Of a stretch of 5,115 nt of DNA, positions 1 through 4,837 are shown in pieces; positions within the stretch are counted from its first letter, which is position 1, and each line of letters starts with the position of its first letter. The DNA comes from Neisseriaceae bacterium (GTDB lineage: Bacteria > Pseudomonadota > Gammaproteobacteria > Burkholderiales > Neisseriaceae): contig JAGNPU010000170.1 in the NCBI GenBank assembly GCA_017989485.1, forward strand, positions 1 to 5,115, given 5' to 3'. Both the position numbers and the translations under genes were made by a program. Below the pieces are notes generated by a model, which saw only the letters and a list, made by a program, of their open reading frames with translations, was not told where the DNA came from and made no database searches.

Positions 1-820
1 TGCTGTGGGTCAACCACCCCATGGCAATAAAATCCACTCCGGTTTGCGCCACCGCCACCGCCTGTTCTGGGCCGATGCCACCGGATGCCTCTGTTTTGGC
101 GCGGCCATGGCACAACGCAACGGCTGTGCGCATGTCCTCTAAGCTCATGTTGTCGAGCAAGACCAAATCCACCCCAATCGCCAAAACCTGCCGCAATTGA
201 TCTAGGGTATCGACCTCCACCTCCACCGGTATCAAATGCCCGGCATAGGCCTTGGCCGCGTTCAGCGCAGGCGCAATTCCCCCAGCCAAGGCGATGTGGT
301 TGTCCTTAATCAAAATGGCGTCGTCTAAGCCCATTCGGTGATTGCGTCCGCCGCCCATGCGCACGGCGTATTTTTGCAATATGCGCAACCCTGGCACCGT
401 CTTGCGGGTACAGGTCAACACGGTGCCAAAAGGCCGTATGGCCTCGGCAATCACCGCCGTCTGGCTGGCAATGCCACTTAAGTGGGTCATAAAGTTTAAA
501 GCCGTACGCTCGGCGCTCAATAAGGCCTGAGCGGGGCCAGACACCACGGCCAAGACCTGCCCTGCACCGACGGTCTCGCCATCGGCCACCCTAGGGGCAA
601 ACACGACGGCCGCAGACACCGCATGAAAGGCCAGCCGCGCCAACGCCAAGCCGGCCACCACGCCGCCTTGGCGCGTCACGATGTGTAAGGTCGCCACCGC
701 CTCTGGCGCAACCGTCGCCTGACTGGTGACGTCCCCTCGCCTGCCTAAGTCCTCGGCCAACGCCGCCATCACCATCGGCAGCAATAGGCCATCGGGTAAA
801 GCCTGTTGTGCTGTGCTCAT
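1..820 (-). CDS. nadC: Quinolinate phosphoribosyltransferase (nicotinate-nucleotide pyrophosphorylase, decarboxylating), 3' end cut by window edge
   Basis: This cytoplasmic enzyme converts quinolinate and PRPP to nicotinate mononucleotide, CO2 and pyrophosphate, the step where de novo synthesis joins the common NAD pathway. The frame is open for 273 codons from ATG at 820 to the window edge, without a stop; the family is usually about 280-300 residues, so only a short C-terminal piece is missing. Seen: ERTALNF at 104-110, TRKTVPGLR at 138-146, GGGRNHRMGL at 156-165, IKDNHI at 171-176, EVEVD at 200-204, LLDN at 221-224, EASGGI at 244-249 and TGVDFI at 260-265. R105, R139, K140, H161, R162, K172, E202 and D223 match the substrate-binding set known from characterised NadC proteins (recalled, not aligned). 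The NHRMGL/IKDNHI block favours NadC over its paralogue ModD. An AAGGGG ribosome site (825-830) sits 4 nt before the ATG. It is the next gene after the nadQ-type regulator, beyond a terminator, with its own promoter. Confidence 0.96.
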   Translation of the reverse strand, partial: MSTAQQALPDGLLLPMVMAALAEDLGRRGDVTSQATVAPEAVATLHIVTRQGGVVAGLALARLAFHAVSAAVVFAPRVADGETVGAGQVLAVVSGPAQALLSAERTALNFMTHLSGIASQTAVIAEAIRPFGTVLTCTRKTVPGLRILQKYAVRMGGGRNHRMGLDDAILIKDNHIALAGGIAPALNAAKAYAGHLIPVEVEVDTLDQLRQVLAIGVDLVLLDNMSLEDMRTAVALCHGRAKTEASGGIGPEQAVAVAQTGVDFIAMGWLTHS

Positions 821-824
821 ACCG

Positions 825-830
825 CCCCTT
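825..830 (-). promoter_or_regulatory. nadC ribosome binding site
   Basis: On the minus strand AAGGGG lies 4 nt upstream of the nadC ATG. It supports the 820 start and partly adjoins the palindrome at 831-847, so a protein bound there would also lie close to the translation start region. Confidence 0.6.
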
Positions 831-847
831 ATGCTCAATTAGAGTAT
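831..847 (-). promoter_or_regulatory. Candidate operator for the NAD regulator in the nadC leader
   Basis: On the minus strand this reads ATACTC-TAATT-GAGCAT, an inverted repeat with 6-bp arms matching at 5 of 6 positions around a 5-nt centre. It lies downstream of the nadC -10 element, roughly +10 to +27, just ahead of the ribosome site. A repressor bound here would block early elongation or promoter escape. The neighbouring gene encodes a NadQ-type regulator, which makes it the natural candidate ligand. Symmetry and position are seen; the protein-site pairing is inferred, and I do not reliably recall the published NadQ consensus. Confidence 0.45.
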
Positions 848-863
848 TAATAATAAAAAACCG

Positions 864-892
864 ATCATAAGAGCCCCTGACCAGCCTGTCAA
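864..892 (-). promoter_or_regulatory. nadC promoter, near-consensus sigma-70
   Basis: On the minus strand the -35 element TTGACA (887-892) matches consensus 6 of 6, and the -10 element TATGAT (864-869) matches 5 of 6, with an ideal 17-nt spacer (870-886). Transcription should begin near 857, giving a leader of about 37 nt. So strong a promoter in front of a biosynthetic gene suggests that output is limited by a repressor, consistent with the palindrome just downstream. Confidence 0.85.
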
Positions 893-920
893 GCGATGCG
901 CCATCCTCCACCCAATAAAA

Positions 921-951
921 CAGCCCTCTTTAAAACCAACTTAAAGAGGGC
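921..951 (-). terminator. Rho-independent terminator after the trmB-nadQ operon
   Basis: A perfect 11-bp inverted repeat (923-933 with 941-951, arm GCCCTCTTTAA) flanks a 7-nt loop. On the minus strand it is followed by TGTTTTATT, a slightly interrupted U tract. There is no T run on the plus-strand side, so it is directional. It lies about 20 nt after the regulator's stop codon and separates that transcript from the nadC promoter. Confidence 0.82.
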
Positions 952-972
952 CAGCAGAAATCGGCATGGGTG

Positions 973-1920
973 CTACTTCGCCACGGGCAGCTTGCTGCCC
1001 GACATTTCCCGCTCCAACAAGACGTTTTCTTTAAACCGATACAGCTGGGCCGGTCGACCCCGCTCCTGTACGGCCATCGCCCCCGTGGGCTCTATCAGGT
1101 TGTGATGGGCCATTAGGCGCCTAAAATTTTGCTTGTGTAAGCCTATGCCTGCCAAGGCCTCGACGTTTTGCTGCAATTGCAATAGGGTAAACTCTGGCGG
1201 CATTAACTCAAACACCACCGGCCGATACTTAATCTTGGCGCGCAGCCGTGCCATGGCCGTGGCCAACACGCGGCGATGATCATGCCACATCGAGCGACCC
1301 ATTAATATGGTTAATTCGTCTGCCGACTGGCTTTGATATTGCGGCGATTCTTGCACCAAGCCCACTTCATACAGCAGCTCATATCGCTGTAAGACGTATT
1401 CTTCATTCCAACCGTCACCGGCCTCACCAAAACACATGGCCACACGCTGAGCGGCGTGCGCCTGTTGCGCCACGCTAGGCGCTTGCAACACCCAACGCCC
1501 TAGCCTGGGCAACAATAACTCGTCTAACCATTCTGGCCGGCCGGCCCGATGATCTTCCCAAGGAAAATAATCATACCAGCCCTGCCAGGTGGCCTGCTCA
1601 TCTAGGCTTTCGGCCGCTTCTCGCACCAAGCCCAAATAGCTGATGTAGACCACGCAATGGCCAGATTCGGTTAAACGGCGGGTGTCGGCAAAGGTATACA
1701 GCTGTTCCACATAGCCCAAAGGGTGGTGGGTTTGAGACGCCACCCATGCACGCACGCCTGCCTGCAAAGAGCGATGTATGGGCGTCAACGGGCCGCTGGG
1801 CAATGCGCGCCCCTGCGCCACCGTCAAGACCTTGGCCACCCCCTGAGTGGCCGCCACCAACACGGCCACCAGCTCAGTCGCGCCTTCGGCCATAGAAGAG
1901 GGCTGCCCGCCGATGTTCAT
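973..1920 (-). CDS. nadQ: NadQ-type transcriptional regulator of NAD biosynthesis (Nudix-like sensor plus winged helix)
   Basis: This 315-residue protein resembles the NadQ/COG4111 family, related to NrtR, which represses NAD synthesis genes in response to an NAD-related ligand. Seen: a Nudix-like N-terminal domain with LPSGP at 40-44, GYVEQLYTFAD at 69-79 and YFPWEDHRAGRP at 118-129; a middle helical region; and a C-terminal winged-helix region with KYRPVVFELMPP at 231-242, LHKQNFRRLM at 261-270, NLIEPTG at 274-280 and GRPAQLYRF at 288-296. The Nudix catalytic box (GX5EX7REUXEEXGU) is lost: the matching stretch around 50-64 reads RSLQAGVRAWVASQT, without its glutamates, so the domain should bind rather than hydrolyse. 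The ATG lies 2 nt after the trmB stop, implying coupled translation. A second in-frame ATG at codon 10 is possible; neither has a strong ribosome site. Family assignment is from memory, and NrtR is the alternative name. nadC next door supports the role. Confidence 0.85.
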   Translation of the reverse strand: MNIGGQPSSMAEGATELVAVLVAATQGVAKVLTVAQGRALPSGPLTPIHRSLQAGVRAWVASQTHHPLGYVEQLYTFADTRRLTESGHCVVYISYLGLVREAAESLDEQATWQGWYDYFPWEDHRAGRPEWLDELLLPRLGRWVLQAPSVAQQAHAAQRVAMCFGEAGDGWNEEYVLQRYELLYEVGLVQESPQYQSQSADELTILMGRSMWHDHRRVLATAMARLRAKIKYRPVVFELMPPEFTLLQLQQNVEALAGIGLHKQNFRRLMAHHNLIEPTGAMAVQERGRPAQLYRFKENVLLEREMSGSKLPVAK

Positions 1921-1922
1921 GC

Positions 1923-2663
1923 TTAGGCCACGCGCTTAAAGACGATGTCCCACACGCCGTGTCCCAGCTTCAAACCGCGCGCTTCAAACTTGGTCAGCGG
2001 ACGATAGGCTGGCTTTTCAGCATAGTCGGTGGCCGTATTGGCCAAACCAGGGTGCTGGTTTAACACCGCCAACATTTGTTCTGCGTATTCCGCCCAGTCG
2101 GTGGCCAAGTGAATGTAGCCCCCCACTTTGAGACGCGGCACCAGCTTCTCCACAAACGGCAACTGTATCAGGCGACGCTTATTATGGCGCTTTTTGTGCC
2201 ATGGGTCTGGGAAAAAAATGTGGATGCCGTCGAGGCTTTCTGGGGCCAACATTTGTTCAACCACTTCCACCGCATCGTGGCGCATGACCTTTAAATTGGT
2301 CAACTGCGCTTCATCAATCAGCTTCAATAGGTTGCCGACGCCCGGGCCATGGACTTCAATCCCTAAGAAATCTTGCTCCGGTTGCACCTTGGCAATGTCT
2401 GCGGTGGCCGTGCCCATGCCAAAACCAATTTCTAAGATTTTAGGGGCGCTGCGCGCAAAAATGGCATCCAAGGACACGAACTGATTCTGATAGGCCACGC
2501 CATAAACAGGCATAAACGTGTCGATGGCGCGCTGCTGTGAAGCCGACAAGTGGCCTTGGCGCAGCACAAAGCTTTTAATGCTGCGTTGGTGCTGTCCCTC
2601 TGCCTGTTGATCGGCGTCGGCATCGACGGGGAGGATGGGGTGTAAAGGGTCGGTCTGGCTCAT
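1923..2663 (-). CDS. trmB: tRNA (guanine-N7-)-methyltransferase
   Basis: TrmB transfers a methyl group from S-adenosylmethionine to N7 of guanine 46 in the variable loop of many tRNAs. The 246-residue product is normal length. Seen: RSIKSFVLRQG at 27-37; the AdoMet-binding glycine-rich motif EIGFGMG at 78-84; IEVHGPGVG at 102-110; RHDAVE at 128-133; the family signature FFPDPWHKKRHNKRR at 150-164; LATDW at 186-190; and TKFEARG at 224-230 near the C terminus. D153, H160, D189, T224 and E227 fall in motifs reported as important in E. coli TrmB (recalled). The first 26 residues are acidic, glutamine-rich and poorly conserved. It is the first gene of a two-gene unit, with the regulator starting 2 nt after its TAA stop. 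Overall it resembles Neisseria TrmB closely. The ribosome site before the ATG is weak. Confidence 0.97.
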   Translation of the reverse strand: MSQTDPLHPILPVDADADQQAEGQHQRSIKSFVLRQGHLSASQQRAIDTFMPVYGVAYQNQFVSLDAIFARSAPKILEIGFGMGTATADIAKVQPEQDFLGIEVHGPGVGNLLKLIDEAQLTNLKVMRHDAVEVVEQMLAPESLDGIHIFFPDPWHKKRHNKRRLIQLPFVEKLVPRLKVGGYIHLATDWAEYAEQMLAVLNQHPGLANTATDYAEKPAYRPLTKFEARGLKLGHGVWDIVFKRVA

Positions 2664-2716
2664 GCTCGTTAAACTTTGAAAGACAAAAAAAGTAATTATA
2701 AGTGATCGGTCTGGCT
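2650..2716 (-). repeat. 11-bp exact direct repeat spanning trmB promoter and start
   Basis: The minus-strand sequence AGCCAGACCGA occurs at 2706-2716, inside the trmB promoter spacer, and again at 2650-2660, covering trmB codons 2-5. Start-to-start distance is 56 bp. The copies are identical over 11 bp. Whether this is a pair of regulator sites or chance is unknown. Confidence 0.5.
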
Positions 2717-2723
2717 ACGCCAA
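2695..2723 (-). promoter_or_regulatory. Promoter of the trmB-nadQ operon
   Basis: On the minus strand there is a perfect -10 TATAAT (2695-2700) and a -35 TTGGCG (2718-2723, 4 of 6) with an exact 17-nt spacer (2701-2717). The leader from the predicted start to the trmB ATG is about 25 nt and A/T-rich. The spacer contains one copy of the 11-bp direct repeat described separately. Confidence 0.72.
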
Positions 2724-2774
2724 ACTATTCCGTGTTTTCATGGCCGCCCAGCCGCTGGCGTCCCCCAAGGTTTA

Positions 2775-2783
2775 TGTTAGAAT
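2775..2783 (+). promoter_or_regulatory. Probable extended -10 promoter of the reductase gene
   Basis: TAGAAT at 2778-2783 matches the -10 consensus 5 of 6 and is preceded by TG at 2775-2776 with one base between, forming an extended -10. The hexamer 17 nt upstream, CTGGCG, is a poor -35 (3 of 6), typical of extended -10 promoters. Predicted start is near 2790, giving a leader of roughly 27 nt. It is divergent from the trmB promoter with about 55 bp between the -10 elements' inner zones and -35 elements. Confidence 0.5.
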
Positions 2784-2816
2784 ACCGACTTTAATGACCT
2801 CACACAAAACAGGCAC

Positions 2817-3824
2817 ATGAGCACCATCACCCTTACCCCCAGCAACGTCAGCTTTGACACCCTGCCCAACGAGCCCCTATTAATGGCGGCCAAGCGCCAG
2901 AACTTAAACCTGCCTCATTCTTGCCAAAGCGGCAACTGCGGCGCCTGCAAGGCCACCGTGGTTTCTGGCGATTTCAGCATGGGCGAATACAAAGAGCGCG
3001 CCCTATCCGCCGAAGAACGTGAACAGGGCAAGGTTTTGTTGTGCCAGGTCACCGCCCACGCCGACATGGTGGTGGACTTGCCGGAATACCTCGGCGCCGA
3101 TGCCCCCCAGGTCAAAACCTTTCCCGTGCGCGTTAAAAGTATTGCGGTGCATCAAGACGTTGCCGTGGTGCAGCTGGCCATGCCGGCCAATAATCAGTTT
3201 ACCTTTTGGCCAGGCCAATACGTAGACGTGCTGCTCAAAGACAATCAAAGCCGCAGTTACTCTATTGCCACTGCGCCCTCACAAACCGACTACATTGAGC
3301 TACACATACGCCAACAGCCAGACGGATTATTCTCTAACGTTGTGTTCGGCGGCCTGCAAGAAAAAGCCATCTTCCGCATCAAAGCGCCTCTGGGCTCTTT
3401 CACCTTGGCCAAAGACAGCCAAAAACCCAAAATATTCATGGCCACCGGCACCGGCTTCGCCCCCATCAAAAGCATGTTGCAATCCTTAATCAATGCCGAG
3501 GCGACGCAGCAGATCACGGTGTACTGGGGCGTGAGAACCAAACAGGCCTTATACGACCTGGCCGCAGCCGAAGCCTTAATCAGCCAGCTGCCTCATGCCA
3601 CCTTGGTGCCCATTCTGTCTCAGCCCCTGGCCGAAGATAACTGGCAAGGCCGTCGTGGTTATATCCAAGACGCGGTTTTAGCCGACACCCCTGATTTAAG
3701 CGGACACGAAGTGTATGCCTGTGGCTCACCCAGCATGATTGAGGCCAGCCAAACCAAGCTCACCACGGAAGGCAATCTGGCCCAGAACGCCTTTTATGCC
3801 GACGCATTTACGCCAAGCATATAA
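2817..3824 (+). CDS. [2Fe-2S] ferredoxin-domain FAD/NAD(P)H oxidoreductase (CDP-6-deoxy-glucoseen reductase-like)
   Basis: This soluble electron-transfer protein should pass electrons from NAD(P)H through FAD to a plant-type iron-sulfur centre and then to an unknown partner. Seen: a ferredoxin domain (about 1-92) with cluster ligands C36, C41, C44 and C76 (CX4CX2CX31C, in HSCQSGNCGAC and LLCQV); an FAD-binding barrel with WPGQY at 131-135, RSYSIA at 146-151 and PLGSF at 191-195; and an NAD(P)-binding domain with ATGTGFAPIKSM at 209-220, YWGVR at 236-240, YACGSPSMIEA at 300-310 and the terminal FYADAF at 326-331. At 335 residues it is complete and has the one-chain layout of phenol hydroxylase or methane monooxygenase reductases. 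Neisserial homologues are commonly named CDP-6-deoxy-delta-3,4-glucoseen reductase, but no deoxysugar genes lie here, so that substrate is doubtful. A weak AGG ribosome site is 3 nt before the ATG. Tandem stops (TAA TAG) end it. It appears monocistronic. Confidence 0.92.
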   Translation: MSTITLTPSNVSFDTLPNEPLLMAAKRQNLNLPHSCQSGNCGACKATVVSGDFSMGEYKERALSAEEREQGKVLLCQVTAHADMVVDLPEYLGADAPQVKTFPVRVKSIAVHQDVAVVQLAMPANNQFTFWPGQYVDVLLKDNQSRSYSIATAPSQTDYIELHIRQQPDGLFSNVVFGGLQEKAIFRIKAPLGSFTLAKDSQKPKIFMATGTGFAPIKSMLQSLINAEATQQITVYWGVRTKQALYDLAAAEALISQLPHATLVPILSQPLAEDNWQGRRGYIQDAVLADTPDLSGHEVYACGSPSMIEASQTKLTTEGNLAQNAFYADAFTPSI

Positions 3825-3830
3825 TAGACG

Positions 3831-3907
3831 CCGCCATCCATCAGCGCCACAGTGCTCACTGCCTGAGTCACCATGGCCGCTGATGGCACACAAGCACTGA
3901 GTGGCGG
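3831..3907 (+). repeat. Interleaved inverted repeats after the reductase gene, potential RNA pseudoknot
   Basis: Three perfect inverted repeats occur in the order A-B-C-B'-C'-A'. A is CCGCCA (3831-3836) with TGGCGG (3902-3907). B is CCATCAGCG (3838-3846) with CGCTGATGG (3878-3886). C is CAGTGCT (3850-3856) with AGCACTG (3893-3899). B and C cross, as in an H-type pseudoknot, and A closes the whole. C can instead fold locally as CAGTG-ct-CACTG. It begins 6 nt after the reductase stop, so it lies in that mRNA's 3' region. There is no T run after it, so it is not a classical terminator. Pairing is seen; RNA folding is inferred. Confidence 0.5.
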
Positions 3908-3939
3908 ATCTTGAGCAGTAGGCGAAGCATACAACATCA

Positions 3940-3967
3940 TTCAGACAGCATCGTGGTGATGTCTGAA
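3940..3967. repeat. Inverted pair of DNA-uptake-sequence-like motifs forming a hairpin
   Basis: TTCAGACA (3940-3947) and TGTCTGAA (3960-3967) form a perfect 8-bp stem with a 12-nt loop. The minus strand of 3940-3951 reads ATGCTGTCTGAA, which differs at one position from the Neisseria 12-mer uptake sequence ATGCCGTCTGAA. The opposite arm at 3956-3967 matches that 12-mer at 9 of 12 positions and keeps GTCTGAA. In Neisseria such inverted pairs lie after genes and can end transcription. Here no U run follows on either strand, so terminator activity for the reductase is only possible. Flanking ACATCA (3934-3939) can pair with TGATGT (3957-3962) as an alternative fold. Confidence 0.5.
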
Positions 3968-4153
3968 CAAGCCCCTACCCCCCAACAAACAAAGCGAGCA
4001 TGGCTCTGCCCATGTTTACCTTACAACCATGCCAAATAAGTATACTCTGGCGCCATTATTGCCTTTTGTATCATCATGACTGGCGTTTGTTTCTTTTGTC
4101 CTAAACCAGCCCAAGACATGCTGTCGAAGCACCCTCTGCTACACATATTTAAT

Positions 4154-4157
4154 GGAG
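4154..4157 (+). promoter_or_regulatory. Ribosome binding site of the small exported-protein gene
   Basis: GGAG lies 7 nt upstream of the ATG at 4165 in an otherwise A-rich context. It is the best-spaced ribosome site in the right half of the window and decides between this frame and the overlapping antisense frame. Confidence 0.7.
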
Positions 4158-4164
4158 ACACACA

Positions 4165-4497
4165 ATGAACATCATCTCTGTGCTGATTTTTTGTTTTGGC
4201 CTGTTGCTGAGCAGCATCACCACGGCCACAGAAATGAATCAATTGATTGAGTATATGGCGCAACGGCCCATCATTAAAAAAAGCATGTACGTCAGAATCG
4301 CCATCATGCATGAAGCCAAACACCTTGCCCGCAGCGATGGCATCAAGCCGACGTCGGATGAATTCAAACGCAAAGGCGCACAATATGGTGCAAAGGCCGT
4401 TGCCCTACTGAAACAGCGCTGCACCGAAGGGACATTGACGAAAAACAATGGCAATCCTGAAAGCGATTGTAAAATCATTCATCAAATTAAAAACTAG
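4165..4497 (+). CDS. Small exported protein of unknown function
   Basis: This 110-residue product is not recognised. Residues 1-21 look like a Sec signal peptide: a short start, a hydrophobic core (about 3-15) and a likely cleavage after TTA (19-21). It lacks a positive charge at the N terminus, and the cysteine at 10 lies within the core and does not form a lipobox, so it is probably a soluble periplasmic or secreted protein of about 89 residues. The mature part is basic and mostly helical in character, with no repeats; its only cysteines, C86 and C102, could form one disulfide. A good ribosome site, GGAG at 4154-4157, lies 7 nt before the ATG and strongly supports this start. It stands alone, 340 bp after the reductase gene, with a lower-GC composition than its left-hand neighbours, which may indicate recent acquisition. 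The overlapping minus-strand frame is taken as a shadow. Confidence 0.75.
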   Translation: MNIISVLIFCFGLLLSSITTATEMNQLIEYMAQRPIIKKSMYVRIAIMHEAKHLARSDGIKPTSDEFKRKGAQYGAKAVALLKQRCTEGTLTKNNGNPESDCKIIHQIKN

Positions 4498-4651
4498 TGC
4501 CTTTTAATACGGCAGCAACGGCTCATGGCCTTAACCTCAAAAAGACGCCACGACGCCAGGCCAGCACAACCGTATGGATGGCGGACATTGCGCAGCAACA
4601 GGCCGACAAAACCGCATTTAACCGCCTCAGAAAAAGGCTATCATCTAGGTC

Positions 4652-4724
4652 TCTGTGCCACTTGCTCCCTTTACCAAGAACAAAGGTAGCCACAAATCTA
4701 AGATATACTGACCATAGGCACAGA
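4652..4724. repeat. 8-bp inverted repeat with nested hairpin
   Basis: TCTGTGCC (4652-4659) and GGCACAGA (4717-4724) are perfect complements 57 nt apart. Between them CCTTT (4668-4672) pairs with AAAGG (4682-4686). It may be part of a folded RNA or chance; nothing marks it as a terminator. Confidence 0.3.
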
Positions 4725-4760
4725 TTTAGCCCCCGACTCAAAGTATGTTACATTCATTAA

Positions 4761-4796
4761 AATATACTAGTACAAATCAAAATTTCACTGTATATT
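4761..4796. repeat. AT-rich inverted repeat
   Basis: AATATAC (4761-4767) pairs with GTATATT (4790-4796), and, past one bulged T, AGT (4769-4771) pairs with ACT (4787-4789), making a 10-bp stem with a 15-nt loop. It contains -10-like hexamers (TATACT, TATATT) without matching -35 elements. It could be an operator or promoter zone for whatever lies to the right. Confidence 0.35.
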
Positions 4797-4837
4797 GAGT
4801 CTCAGGAACAAAAACGTGTCGCCACTGGGCGGTAGCC

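Larger units (their letters stand above)
3825..4164. other. 340-bp intergenic region without a gene, rich in inverted repeats
   Basis: No frame longer than trivial shows coding features. The left half holds the interleaved repeats (3831-3907) and the uptake-sequence-like hairpin (3940-3967). The right half should contain the promoter of the small exported-protein gene. The only -10-like hexamer there is TATACT at 4041-4046, inside the perfect 8-bp palindrome AGTATACT, but no acceptable -35 lies at 16-18 nt, so I do not call it. A minus-strand frame crossing into the next gene (4021-4383) has no supporting motif. Confidence 0.6.

Noticed and set aside
1..820. ModD (molybdenum-associated paralogue) instead of NadC
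   Set aside because: The NHRMGL and IKDNHI motifs and the neighbouring NAD regulator fit NadC; no molybdate transport genes are present.
591..911. 106-codon minus-strand frame overlapping the nadC start
   Set aside because: It is a different frame over the conserved nadC coding region and its translation is a Gly/Arg-rich shadow; the nadC frame carries all the family motifs.
4039..4047. AGTATACTC, sharing ATACTC with the candidate operator before nadC, as a second regulator site
   Set aside because: Only one half-site matches, the palindrome is a different one (AGTATACT), and it is 118 bp from the next start codon with no NAD gene nearby.
4021..4383. 120-codon minus-strand frame antisense to the small exported protein
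   Set aside because: It has no ribosome site or recognisable motif, while the plus-strand frame has a well-placed GGAG and a signal peptide. One of the two must be a shadow, and the plus strand is better supported.
4497..4760. 87-codon plus-strand frame starting with GTG next to the end of the exported-protein gene
   Set aside because: No ribosome site of its own, no motif, and basic low-quality composition without hydrophobic or catalytic patterns.
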